Source: Okeania sp. SIO2C9
Lineage (GTDB): Bacteria; Cyanobacteriota; Cyanobacteriia; Cyanobacteriales; Microcoleaceae
Reading direction: 5' to 3'
DNA: 64,000 bases
NCBI RefSeq assembly: GCF_010672455.1
Contig: NZ_JAAHGO010000042.1
Location: 5,996-69,995 of the forward strand
Shown: positions 55,083 to 64,000 of the stretch, one piece after another
Layout: the number at the start of each line of letters is the position of its first letter
Position numbering within the stretch: position 1 is the first letter of the stretch
Program-made: the position numbers and the translations under genes
The notes under the pieces: model-generated
Told to the model about the DNA's origin: nothing
Databases searched by the model: none
What the model saw: only the letters and a program-made list of their open reading frames with translations

Positions 55083-56978
55083 CTAATACCTACTATTAAT
55101 TCTATCTCTAGCACCTATTCCTAAAAAATATTCTATAGGTTGATCTGAATTAGAAACAACTACAAATTGATAATAACCAGAAGTTAGAGTTTGACCCCTC
55201 CATAGATTTATATTTCGATCTTCTATTAATGCTCTAGACCTATCACGATACTTTTCAGGAGGATAAATAGATAAGAAAACTTCTGGAGAATTAACTCGTA
55301 ACCTGACGCGTAAAATTTGGTCTGCTTGTATCCATGCTAAATAAATTTTACCTTCTCCTGGTTGTAAATTACCATTGATAACTTCTCTAAATGAACCTGG
55401 TGTAAAACGAATTTCTTCTAAAGATTTTCTACTTTGTAAACCTTTCATTGTATCAGTAGCGATCGCTTGCCAAATTTGACCCATTGGTAAACCTATTATG
55501 TTTTTTCCACGGGGTTGTTCTGAGAATAAATGAAAAAATCTAGCATCGGTCAAATCGTTAAAAGCTGTACTACTAATATTTAATCTACTAAGTTGAGATT
55601 TCCATCGATAAATGTCATCTTTACTATAGTTTCCTAATCTACGACGAGCATCTAAACTTAGTGTTTCTAGTTTGTTAAGTAATTGGTTTGCTATTTCATA
55701 CCACCGCCATTTCCATAATTTATCTTCTGAAGTTTCATCACTCAAAGTCTGCCCTTTTTTTTGAGGATATTTAGTGTAGAAAAAATCATCTACTAAAGGA
55801 AAAAAGAAAGATTCTTCAATGCCTGCTTTTTGAAGACGATCGCTCAATTCTTTGGGTTTCTCATTGACAATTTTATCTTTTTGATCGGGGTTGTATTCTA
55901 ACCAAAAGTTACCAGCTACCCAACCTATTCCTCCCATACTAAATATTGTTACTAATACTAATAAAATTGTTGACCAAATTGAAAATTTTTGAGTGTTATT
56001 AGTTGTAACTGGAATTTGGGAAACTGGTGTTGTTGTGACATTGGAGATTTGATCTGCGGTAATAGGTTGAGTAGGGATAACATTTGGCGCTGCTTGAGTA
56101 GGTGCTAGGTCAGTGCTAGAAGCAAAATTTTCAAGCTCTGCTATAACTTGACCAACTGTGGAATAGCGATCGCTTGGTTTAGGAGCTAACATTTTATCTA
56201 GCACGTTACCTAAATTTGGACTAATGCTAATTTTCTTGCGCCAGTTAAAGGTTAAATTGCGAGGATCTATTAAAAAAGAGGGTTCTTTTCCTGTCAGCAA
56301 TACTAAGACTGTTGCTGCTAAAGCATATAGGTCGCTGTTAGCATTAATCATTCCTAGTCGCATTTGTTCGTCTGGTGCATATCCGACTTTTCCCAACCTT
56401 GTCGCTTGGAGCGATACACCATGAGCATATTCAGAGACTACTTTTGTTGCTGTTTCTTTGACTCCACCAAAATCTATTAATATTGGCAGTTTATCGGAGC
56501 TTCGCAGAATGATATTATCTGGGGAAATGTCGCGGTGAATGACTCCCAAGTTATGAATATATTCTAAGACTGGTAATATTTGGAGTAAAAATTTTGTTAC
56601 TTCTGTTTCACTAAAAAAAGTGCCTTGACGTTTGCGGTTTTCTAACAAAGCACGATAAGTTTTACCTTTTACATAATCTTGTACTAAAAATAGATATCCT
56701 TCTCCATCTAATTTAAAGCGAAACATTTCTCGGAACCCAGGAATTTGTGGATGTCGCAATTTGTAAAGTACCCCTGCTTCTCGTTCAAATAGTTCTTGGG
56801 ATTTTTGCAAGGCATAACTACCCTGTACTTGGGGGGCAAATTCTTTGAGTACACAGGGTTCTTGGAAACGATGGTTATCTTCTGCGAGGTAGGTGCGTCC
56901 AAAGCCACCATGTCCCAATTGTTTGACTATTTTATAGCGGTTAGTGAGTATAAGTCCGGGATATATGGGGTTATTCAT
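55083..56978 (-). CDS. Membrane-anchored Ser/Thr protein kinase
   Basis: The 631-aa protein has an N-terminal Hanks-type kinase domain (residues 14-285). It shows the glycine loop LGHGGFGRTY (21-30), lysine K45 in CVLKEF, HRDISPDN with D150, and IDFGGVKE with D169 in the DFG position. After a Thr/Pro/Gln-rich linker, one transmembrane helix (about 335-358) places the C-terminal 270 residues outside the cytoplasm. That part holds a helical module (GIEESFFFPLVDDFFYTKYP) and a beta-rich tail (YYQFVVVSNSDQPIEYFLGIG). All catalytic residues are present. The extracytoplasmic part could sense a ligand; its family is not known to me. ATG 56978 opens MNNPIYPGLILTNRYK. Confidence 0.87.
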   Translation of the reverse strand: MNNPIYPGLILTNRYKIVKQLGHGGFGRTYLAEDNHRFQEPCVLKEFAPQVQGSYALQKSQELFEREAGVLYKLRHPQIPGFREMFRFKLDGEGYLFLVQDYVKGKTYRALLENRKRQGTFFSETEVTKFLLQILPVLEYIHNLGVIHRDISPDNIILRSSDKLPILIDFGGVKETATKVVSEYAHGVSLQATRLGKVGYAPDEQMRLGMINANSDLYALAATVLVLLTGKEPSFLIDPRNLTFNWRKKISISPNLGNVLDKMLAPKPSDRYSTVGQVIAELENFASSTDLAPTQAAPNVIPTQPITADQISNVTTTPVSQIPVTTNNTQKFSIWSTILLVLVTIFSMGGIGWVAGNFWLEYNPDQKDKIVNEKPKELSDRLQKAGIEESFFFPLVDDFFYTKYPQKKGQTLSDETSEDKLWKWRWYEIANQLLNKLETLSLDARRRLGNYSKDDIYRWKSQLSRLNISSTAFNDLTDARFFHLFSEQPRGKNIIGLPMGQIWQAIATDTMKGLQSRKSLEEIRFTPGSFREVINGNLQPGEGKIYLAWIQADQILRVRLRVNSPEVFLSIYPPEKYRDRSRALIEDRNINLWRGQTLTSGYYQFVVVSNSDQPIEYFLGIGARDRINSRY

Positions 56979-57072
56979 AAACAGGGATAATGGCTAATTT
57001 AGGACCAAGTTAGGGTTATTTCATTATATATATTGGGTTCCTACCGTTACAAAAATCGAATTTATAAATTTA

Positions 57073-57260
57073 GGGGTCATTTCAGTTATCAGTTATCAGT
57101 TATCAGTTATCAGTACTTCTACAAATAAGGAGGCAAGAAAATACGGAATTCTCTTTTCTCTTGGTCGATTAGATATGGTGAGGAAACCCGCTCTTATCAG
57201 AGCCACTCCGCAACATATAAAGCGGAGCAAAACGCCATCTCTCGACCGCTTTTTATACCC
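57073..57260. repeat. AGTTATC repeat block followed by GC-rich insert
   Basis: TCATTTCAGTTATC with four AGTTATC-type units is at 57075-57113. A GC-rich insert at about 57157-57250 (TCTTGGTCGATTAGATATGG...AAGCGGAGCAAAACGCCAT) matches the one at 13438-13520. The rest up to 57489 is AT-rich with no gene. Confidence 0.65.
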
Positions 57261-57489
57261 TTAAAAGGGGAGGCGCATACCCACAATTTCTCGGTAAAAA
57301 AGTTAGGAATAATTTAATTCTGTTAAATATCAGAGGTTATATTTAATTTAATCTATTATCTCTACAGGGTGGCTGATGATGTGACTGTGATAGTGGTTTT
57401 AACTAATTACCTTAAGTTCTGTAATTTTGATTTATTAATTATTGGGATTTATGAATTTATGAAAATAGTTGAAAAGTAAATTTATTGAT

Positions 57490-59575
57490 TGACTGTTTTG
57501 TTTCTTCAACTGGTGAGGTATGAAAACAATTTATCGGCTTTTCCCATTTTGTGAAGCACTCCGAATGTGAGTGGTTATATTTTCAATATGTTGCGACATC
57601 CGCAATAGTCATTTTATTTTCTGAAGCTTCTGAATGACTGCTTTGTTTCTTCAACTGGTGAGGTGTGAAAATCAATTTATCGGCTTTTCCCATTTTGTGA
57701 AGCACCCGGATGTGAGTGTTGATATTTTCCTTCTGTTGCGTATGCCGCAATAGTCATTTTATTTTCTGAAGCTCCGGAATGACTGTTTTGTTTCTTCAAC
57801 TGGTGAGGTATGAAAACAATTTATCGGCTTTTCCCATTTTGTGAAGCACTCCGAATGTGAGTGGTTATATTTTCAATATGTTGCGACATCCGCAATAGTC
57901 ATTTCATTTTATGAAGCTCCAGGATGACTGCTTTGTTTCCTCAACTGGTGAGGTATGAAAACAATTTATCGGCTTTTCCCATTTTGTGAAGCGCCCGGAG
58001 GTGAGTGTTGATATTTTCAATATGTTGCGACATCCGCAATAGTCATTTCATTTTATGAAGCTCCGGAATGACTGTTTTGTTTCTTCAACTGGTGAGGTAT
58101 GAAAACAATTTATCGGCTTTTCCCATTTTGTGAAGCGCCCGGAGGTGAGTGTTGATATTTTCAATATGTTGCGACATCCGCAATAGTCATTTCATTTTAT
58201 GAAGCTCCGGAATGACTGTTTTGTTTCTTCAACTGGTGAGGTATGAAAACAATTTATCGGCTTTTCCCATTTTGTGAAGCGCCCGGAGGTGAGTGTTGAT
58301 ATTTTCAATATGTTGCGACATCCGCAATAGTCATTTCATTTTATGAAGCTCCGGAATGACTGCTTTGTTTCCTCTGACTGGTGAGGGGTGAAAATCAATT
58401 TATCTACTTTTCCCATTTTGTGAAGCACTCGGAGGTGAGTGTTGATATTTTCCTTCTGTTGCGTATGCCGCAATAGTCATTTTATTTTCTGAAGCTCCGG
58501 AATGACTGTTTTGTTTCCTCAACTGGTGAGGTGTGAAAATCAATTTATCGGCTTTTCCCGTTTTGTGAAGCACTCCGAATGTAAGTGTTGATATTTTCCT
58601 TCTGTTGCGGCATACGCAATAGTCATTTCATTTTATGAAGCTCCGGAATGACTGCTTTGTTTCCTCTGACTGGTGAGGTGCGAAAATCAATTTATCGGCT
58701 TTTCCCATTTTGTGAAGCACTCCGGATGTAAGTGTTGATATTTTCCTTCTGTTGCGGCATACGCAATAGTCATTTCATTTTGTGAAGCTCCGGAATGACT
58801 GCTTTGTTTCCTCTGACTGGTGAGGTGCGAAAATCAATTTATCGGCTTTTCCCATTTTGTGAAGCACTCCGAATGTAAGTGTTGATATTTTCCTTCTGTT
58901 GCGGCATACGCAATAGTCATTTCATTTTGTGAAGCTCTGGAATGACTGCTTTGTTTCCTCTGACTGGTGAGGTGCGAAAATCAATTTATCGGCTTTTCCC
59001 ATTTTGTGAAGCACTCCGGATGTAAGTGTTGATATTTTCCTTCTGTTGCGGCATACGCAATAGTCATTTCATTTTGTGAAGCTCCTGAATGACTGCTTTG
59101 TTTCCTCTGACTGGTGAGGTGTGAAAATCAATTTATCGGCTTTTCCCATTTTGTGAAGCACTCCGAATGTAAGTGTTGATATTTTCCTTCTGTTGCGGCA
59201 TCCGCAATAGTCATTTCATTTTATGAAGCTTCTGAATGACTGTTTTGTTTCCTCAACTGGTGAGGTGCGAAAATCAATTTATCGGCTTTTTCCATTTTGT
59301 GAAGCACTCCGGATGTGAGTGGTTATATTTTCAATATGTTGCGGCATCCGCAATAGTCATTTCATTTTGTGAAGCTCCTGAATGACTGCTTTGTTTCCTC
59401 TGACTGGTGAGGTGTGAAAATCAATTTATCGGCTTTTCCCATTTTGTGAAGCACTCCGAATGTAAGTGTTGATATTTTCAATATGTTGCGGCATACGCAA
59501 TAGTCATTTTATTTTATTAAGCTCCTGAATGACTGCTTTGTTTCCTCTGACTGGTGAGGTGCGAAAATCAAAAGT
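57490..59575. repeat. Large tandem array, about 14.4 copies of a 144-147-bp unit
   Basis: Units start TGACTG(T/C)TTTGTTTC at 57490, 57635, 57780, 57925, 58069 and onward, with 14 full copies and a partial fifteenth at 59528-59575. Each unit contains ATTTTGTGAAGC twice, about half a period apart, so it is a higher-order dimer. Conserved inverted pairs in every unit are TTGCG...CGCAA, AGTCATT...AATGACT and CCTC...GAGG. Copy variants cluster (the CTTCAACTGG type first, the CCTCTGACTGG type later). All frames are closed. The array ends at the stop codon of the first serpin. Confidence 0.95.
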
Positions 59576-60904
59576 CTAATTTTCTGGATTTGTAATTTCT
59601 CCCATAAACAGAATAGTGCCAGATTCATTATCCCTAATAGCAAAAAAGAAAGGACGATTCACCAACATTTCCATTTCAGAAGGTGGACCTCTAAATCCTG
59701 CTCCCACGCTAGTAACAGCCGCTGCTTCTGTTCCAGTTTCATTCACTTCAACAAATGTTTTATGTTTCACTTCATCAATGTATAATTTTGGTGGAATGGG
59801 GCGCATTTTAGAAAAATCAGCAGCACGATAGTTAAAAGCTATTTCCATTCCTAAAGATTTCAGTACATCATTGAGACTAACTTCATATTCTATTTTAAAT
59901 TTTGGCAAGCCTAAATTAATTTTACTAAAACCTTGATTGAACAAAAACTGTTCCATCCAATTTTCCCAGTTTTTTTGATTTAAAACTTGATAAAACCCCT
60001 CTAAACCGACTTTTTCCCTAGGGAGAAATATATACATACTAACACGACTTTTTTTGTAGGGCAAACTCACTGCTCTAAAATTTTGGTTTTCATAGTATGA
60101 GTATATTGATAATTTTTGAAACATGATTGGATGTTGTTTTTGAGTTCCATCGGCTAAATAAAAAGGCATCTCCTTAGTAGAATCTTCTGAAAATGGTTCC
60201 TCCCAATCAGCTTTAAAATAAATAGCATTTAACAACAACATTACTAAATCAGGGTCAATTTTTTGAATAATCTTATCGATTTTGCCTTCAGTTTTGTCTT
60301 TTACCCAATTATTGATAATTTTCGGACTTTCAGGATCGTTAAAGTCAATTTCTCTTACCTGACTCTGATAAAAATCTTGATTTACTTGGATAAAACTTGG
60401 ATAAAAAGACATTCCCTTTCTAGTCCAGATTGAGTTAGCAATATTTAATTTAATTTCTGGATTTAAACTATTTAATAAAATTCCTAAATTCTGATTTGCT
60501 TGATTAATTTCCTCTAAACTCATTCCCTGAAGGTTTAAAGTTTTAGCCATAGCTTCTTGAGTTTTTCCAGCAGCGGCATTGTAGGTCATTGATAGAGCGA
60601 TCGCTATACTTATTGGTGAGATAAAAATATTTTCGTCTGGTTGGGATTTCTGAATTTCTGAAAATAGTTGAAAACCAAATTTATTATTGGCAGAGACTAA
60701 TTTATTTATGGTATTTTTATCTGCTGTTTGGGCTAATTTCTGCTGCTTCTGATTTGTATATTTATCGGTATCAAGTTTCCGATTTCTGAAAATTATTGTA
60801 CTGCCTGGTAAGTTATAGACTCCGAGAATTACAATTAAAATAATTGCTCCTAGAGATATTTTGGCAGAAATACCAGAAAATTTATTGACAAGTTCTTTGA
60901 ACAT
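59576..60904 (-). CDS. Serpin with N-terminal membrane anchor
   Basis: The 442-aa protein has a hydrophobic segment ISLGAIILIVILGVYNL near residues 16-32 and a short linker. A full serpin domain follows (ISPISIAIALSMTYNAAAGKT, NAIYFKADWEEPF, VSMYIFLPREKVGLEGF). The hinge EVNETGTEAAAVT is compatible with an inhibitory serpin. Counting from G391 as P15, P1 is R405 in the loop GAGFRGPP, which would favour trypsin-like targets. The distal VNRPFFFAIRD is standard. GAGGT precedes ATG 60904. Topology suggests a tethered periplasmic or outer-face inhibitor. The tandem array adjoins its 3' end. Confidence 0.92.
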   Translation of the reverse strand: MFKELVNKFSGISAKISLGAIILIVILGVYNLPGSTIIFRNRKLDTDKYTNQKQQKLAQTADKNTINKLVSANNKFGFQLFSEIQKSQPDENIFISPISIAIALSMTYNAAAGKTQEAMAKTLNLQGMSLEEINQANQNLGILLNSLNPEIKLNIANSIWTRKGMSFYPSFIQVNQDFYQSQVREIDFNDPESPKIINNWVKDKTEGKIDKIIQKIDPDLVMLLLNAIYFKADWEEPFSEDSTKEMPFYLADGTQKQHPIMFQKLSIYSYYENQNFRAVSLPYKKSRVSMYIFLPREKVGLEGFYQVLNQKNWENWMEQFLFNQGFSKINLGLPKFKIEYEVSLNDVLKSLGMEIAFNYRAADFSKMRPIPPKLYIDEVKHKTFVEVNETGTEAAAVTSVGAGFRGPPSEMEMLVNRPFFFAIRDNESGTILFMGEITNPEN

Positions 60905-61013
60905 TCTTTTACCTCACTAGAGTCAATTGATAAAAATGAAAATTATATTAATTTGCAACATTGCTAATTTTTTTTGTCAGAAATAATTTAAGACTGCTAT
61001 ATCAGACTTACTC

Positions 61014-62141
61014 TTAGTTTTTTGGATTTGTAATTGCTCCCATAAACAGAATAGTGCCAGAATTATTCTCTCTAATGGCAAAAAAGAAAGGACGATTAAC
61101 TAACATATCGACAGTTATTACTTCACTTTCCAATGTTATTCTTACACTGGTAGTTGCTGCTGCTTCTGTTCCTGTTTCATTCACTTCAACAAATGTTTTA
61201 TGTTTAACTTCACTGATAAATAATTTCTCAGGACTCATTCCAGAAAAATCTGCTCCTCCCCCCTGAAAAGCTATTTGCATTCCTAAAGATTTCAAAATAT
61301 CATTGAGAGTCACTTCATATTCATTTTTAAACTTTGGCAAACCTAAATTAACTTCATAACCTCCTCCAAACTTTTTCATCCAATTTTCCCAGGTTTTTTC
61401 ATTCAAAACTTGATAAAATTCCTCTAAACCAACTTGTTCCCTGGGGAGAAATATATACATACTAACTAGACCTTTTTTATAAGGCAAATTGACTGCTTGA
61501 AAATATTGATTCTCGTAATATAAATATCTTGACGATTGAAACATAATTGGATGTTGTTTTTTAGTTCCATTGGCTAAATAAAAAGGCATCTCTTCAGTGG
61601 AAAATTCTGAAAATTGTTGTTGCCAATTAGCCTGGAAATAAATAGCATTTAACAACACCATGACATCATTGGGGTTGAGTGCTTGAATAATTTTTTCAAT
61701 TTTACCTTCAGTTTTATCTTTTACCCAATTATTGATAATTTTCGGACTTTCAGGATCGTTAAAGTCAATTTCTCTTACCTGACTCTGATAAAAATCTTGA
61801 TTTACTTGGATAAAATTTGGAGAAAAAGATATTCCCTTTCTAGTCCAGATGGAGTTGGCAATATTTAATTTAATTTCTGGATTTAAACTATTTAATAAAA
61901 TCCTTAAATCCTTATTTGTTTGATTAATTTCCTCTAAACTCATGCCTTGAAAGTTTAAAGTTTTAGCCATAGCTTCTTGAGTTTTTCCAGCAGCGCCATT
62001 GTAGGTCATTGAGAGAGCGATCGCTATACTTATTGGTGAGATAAAAACATTTTCGTCTGATTGGGATTTCTGAATTTCTGAAAATAGTTGAAAACCAAGT
62101 TTGTTATTAGCAGAAACTAAGTTATTGATTTTATTGCTCAT
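61014..62141 (-). CDS. Serpin without signal peptide
   Basis: This 375-aa protein is a serpin domain only, starting MSNKINNLVSANNKLGFQLF. It is very similar to the first serpin through the body (NIANSIWTRKGISFSPNFIQ, IIQALNPNDVMVLLNAIYF). The hinge ETGTEAAATTSV is intact. The loop RITLESEVITVDM differs completely from its neighbours; the nominal P1 is E338. No export signal is visible, so it should stay in the cytosol unless exported by another route. It is separated from the first serpin by 109 bp on the same strand and may be co-transcribed. Confidence 0.92.
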   Translation of the reverse strand: MSNKINNLVSANNKLGFQLFSEIQKSQSDENVFISPISIAIALSMTYNGAAGKTQEAMAKTLNFQGMSLEEINQTNKDLRILLNSLNPEIKLNIANSIWTRKGISFSPNFIQVNQDFYQSQVREIDFNDPESPKIINNWVKDKTEGKIEKIIQALNPNDVMVLLNAIYFQANWQQQFSEFSTEEMPFYLANGTKKQHPIMFQSSRYLYYENQYFQAVNLPYKKGLVSMYIFLPREQVGLEEFYQVLNEKTWENWMKKFGGGYEVNLGLPKFKNEYEVTLNDILKSLGMQIAFQGGGADFSGMSPEKLFISEVKHKTFVEVNETGTEAAATTSVRITLESEVITVDMLVNRPFFFAIRENNSGTILFMGAITNPKN

Positions 62142-62170
62142 ATCTATACTTCCTATTTTGGTTAACCTAA

Positions 62171-62519
62171 TACCAAATTGATAAATGTTTGCTACAAATA
62201 TCTAGGGTATTTCTTAGGAGTCAGGAGTCAGTCCTCAAGAGTCGTATGGGAATGACTTTAATACCATTTTTTAGGGCGTAAATTATCTTTTTTGTCAAAA
62301 GGACATCTCCTGCATTTGTCTTTTTATCGCTCTTACTATTCGTAATATCATGTCCGCTAGTATTGTTTGTGTAAAACCAAGGGTGAATATCTACAGGCAA
62401 TTTAAGTTTTTTCAAGCTTTTAAGCCTTCTTCCTTCTTCCTTCTTCCTTCTTCCTTACTTTCGCGCTTACAATACCGATGCTACCGGACATGATATAACA
62501 TTCTTTTTTCAAATTGGTA
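62171..62519 (+). mobile_element. MITE, TACCAATTTGATAAA family, copy B, with nested MITE
   Basis: It runs from TACCAAATTGATAAATGTTTG to TTTCAAATTGGTA, flanked by TAA at 62168-62170 and 62520-62522. A 150-bp TATCATGTCCG element is nested at 62346-62495. The body otherwise matches copy A at 13075-13628. It separates the second and third serpin genes. Confidence 0.85.
62346..62495. mobile_element. MITE, TATCATGTCCG termini, nested
   Basis: It runs from TATCATGTCCGCTAG to CTACCGGACATGATA and is flanked by TAA (62343-62345 and 62496-62498). Comparison with copy A, which reads ATTCATAACATTC here, gives the empty site and shows TAA is a true 3-bp duplication. It contains CTTCCTTCTTCC repeats. Confidence 0.88.
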
Positions 62520-62567
62520 TAACCTAATAATATCAAAAATCATCAACGCTCAAAACTGCCGACTTAC

Positions 62568-62660
62568 TATTTTGTGAAGCTCCTATGTTTCTCCTGGAAA
62601 AACTACTTTTGCAACAATTATTGCGTATGTGGCAATGATTATTTTATTCTCAGTCAGGGA
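62568..62660. repeat. Degenerate single unit related to the tandem arrays
   Basis: ACTATTTTGTGAAGCTCC is followed, about 50 bases on, by TTGCGTATGTGGCAATGATTATTTTATT. These echo ATTTTGTGAAGCTCCGG and TTGCG...CGCAATAGTCATTT of the 57.5-kb array. It lies 3' of the third serpin gene. Confidence 0.55.
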
Positions 62661-62721
62661 TTAACTTCTGACTTGTGACTTCTGACTTGCGCGTAGCGCT
62701 ATATTCCCTTTTCCCTTTTGA

Positions 62722-63846
62722 TTAAGTTTCTGGATTTGTAATTTCTCCCATAAACAATATAGTGCCAGAATTATTATCTCTAATGGCAAAAAAGAAGGGA
62801 CGATTAACAAACATATTTAAACTTATCATCATAGAACTTGCTACTGGCATAATTATACTGGTAGCTGCTGCTGCTTCTGTTCCTGTTTCATTTACTTCCA
62901 CAAATGTTTTATGTTTAATTTCATCAATATATAACTTTGGTGGAATAGAACGCATTCCTGAAAAATCTGCTGTCTTTCTGTCAAAAGCTATTTCCATTCC
63001 TAAAGTTTTTAATATGTCATTGAGGGTAATTTCATATTCATTTTTAAATTTGGGTAGAGTTAATGTGACTGCTTGAGATTCAAACTTTAGTATCCAATTT
63101 TCCCAATTTTCTTGATTTAAAGTTTGATGGAATTTTTCTAATCCTATTTCTTCTTTGGGGAGAAATACATACATACTGACGCTACCTTCTCCGTAAGGTA
63201 AGCTAATGGCTTGGAAAGTTTGATTTTCATAATATGAATATTGAGATAATTTCAACATTGTTGGATGTTGTTTTTCTATTCCATTAGATAAATAAAAAGG
63301 TTGGTCTAGGGTAGAAAAATTATCAAATTCTTTTTGCCAGTTTCCTTGAAAATAAATAGCGTTTAACAATACCATGACTGAATCAGGATCTAGGGTGTCA
63401 ATTATTCGCTCGATTTTGCTTTTGGTATTGTCTTTTATCCAATTATTGATTATTTCTGGAGTTTTCGGATTTTCAAAGTCAATTTCTCTGACTTTACTCT
63501 GATAAATGTCTTGGTTTATTTGTAGAAAGTTTTGCTCAAAAGGTATTCCGATTTTAGTCCAGATTGAGTTAGAAATATTTAACTTAATGTCGGAATTTAA
63601 ACTATCTAATAAATTTCCTAATTGTTGATTTGCTTGATTGATTTCTTCTAAGCTCATTCCCTGAAAGTTTAATGTTTTAGCCATAGCTGTTTGAGTTTCT
63701 CCCCGAGCGCCGTTATAGGTAATTGATAGAGCGATCGCTATGCTAATGGGTGAGATAAAAATATTTTTATTTGTCTGGGATTTTTGAATTTCTGAAAATA
63801 GTTGAAAGGCAAATTTGTTATTAGCAGAAACTAATTTTTCAATCAT
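62722..63846 (-). CDS. Serpin without signal peptide
   Basis: This 374-aa serpin starts MIEKLVSANNKFAFQLF. It is more divergent in the body than the first two (NSIWTKIGIPFEQNFLQ, DNTKSKIERIIDTLDPDS). The hinge ETGTEAAAATS is intact. The loop IIMPVASSMMISLNM is one residue longer than in the neighbours; the nominal P1 is A336, which would suit elastase- or subtilisin-like targets. VNRPFFFAIRD follows. No signal peptide. It is 580 bp from the second serpin, across two nested MITEs, so probably has its own promoter. Confidence 0.92.
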   Translation of the reverse strand: MIEKLVSANNKFAFQLFSEIQKSQTNKNIFISPISIAIALSITYNGARGETQTAMAKTLNFQGMSLEEINQANQQLGNLLDSLNSDIKLNISNSIWTKIGIPFEQNFLQINQDIYQSKVREIDFENPKTPEIINNWIKDNTKSKIERIIDTLDPDSVMVLLNAIYFQGNWQKEFDNFSTLDQPFYLSNGIEKQHPTMLKLSQYSYYENQTFQAISLPYGEGSVSMYVFLPKEEIGLEKFHQTLNQENWENWILKFESQAVTLTLPKFKNEYEITLNDILKTLGMEIAFDRKTADFSGMRSIPPKLYIDEIKHKTFVEVNETGTEAAAATSIIMPVASSMMISLNMFVNRPFFFAIRDNNSGTILFMGEITNPET

Positions 63847-63980
63847 GTTTATATCTCCGATTTTGGGTAGGATTCAGGATTTTTGCTAATACAATCATAC
63901 CAAATTCAAAGAATTATCTACTATTTTACTGCTCTGAGTTTAGTAAAAGTATGAAAGTTAATATCTGAAAATTTATCAGA

Positions 63981-64000
63981 TATTATTTTGTGAAACATCT
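63981..64000. repeat. Possible start of another ATTTTGTGAAGC-type repeat at the window edge
   Basis: ATTATTTTGTGAAACATCT at the end of the window resembles the CATTTTGTGAAACACC that closes the array at 1759. It may open a third array 5' of the third serpin, but it is cut by the window. Confidence 0.35.

Noticed and set aside
57490-59575. CRISPR array
   Set aside because: Whole 145-bp units repeat, with no short direct repeat alternating with unique spacers, and no cas gene is present.

Overview
The window looks like chromosomal DNA of a filamentous cyanobacterium, most likely a marine Oscillatoriales/Microcoleaceae-type genome (Trichodesmium/Okeania/Moorena-like). This assignment is an inference. 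It rests on many copies of the HIP1 octamer GCGATCGC, pentapeptide-repeat, WG-repeat and SLH proteins, a PEP-CTERM protein, a type II NADH dehydrogenase, bacterial Ser/Thr kinases, low GC, and very long intergenic regions filled with short interspersed repeats. No rRNA, tRNA or CRISPR array was recognised.

Layout. 0-20 kb: a LarE-type sulfurtransferase, a methyltransferase, hisC, an MscS channel fused to a cyclic-nucleotide domain, a pentapeptide protein, an SLH protein, a GDPD phosphodiesterase, a PEP-CTERM protein, an EamA transporter and an M28 peptidase. Three decayed IS605/IS1341-type tnpB genes lie among them. 20-36.7 kb: a WG-repeat lipoprotein, NDH-2, a 1395-aa hybrid histidine kinase, pheT and a kinase-pentapeptide fusion. 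36.7-45.7 kb: a small gene truncated by a MITE, transposase debris, a second pentapeptide protein, an RND efflux permease and several small exported or unknown proteins. 45.9-52.4 kb: a minus-strand cluster with a 13-repeat TPR protein whose C-terminal CHAT (caspase-like) domain is broken, a DUF2887/Rpn-like protein, an overlapping DUF2283/DUF4258-like pair, a DUF4384-like protein and one unknown. 52.6-57 kb: a small membrane protein, a stand-alone GTPase and a membrane-anchored Ser/Thr kinase. 57.5-64 kb: a 2.1-kb non-coding tandem array followed by three tandem serpins with divergent reactive loops.

Much of the intergenic DNA resolves into repeat families whose ends can be read. One group of MITE-like elements has termini TATCATGTCCGG, TATCAAATCCGG, TATAGAATCCGG or TACCAATTTGATAAA and is flanked by 3-bp TAA or TTA target duplications. 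A second family begins with AATTAGGG and sits against gene starts and stops. A third is about 150 bp long, starts GGCGTTGCTG and has 8-bp duplications. Short GC-rich palindromes have inserted into the decayed tnpB genes and into other repeats. CTTCC-, TCCTG- and GAAGTCA-type microsatellites run through these elements, and one lies in frame inside the RND transporter.

Points most worth a second look: the serpin trio beside a structured tandem array that shares a core with a second array 56 kb away; a tnpB-less element that keeps both ends and an omega-RNA-like 3' segment; and the CHAT/TPR cluster, which resembles a decaying conflict or programmed-death locus.
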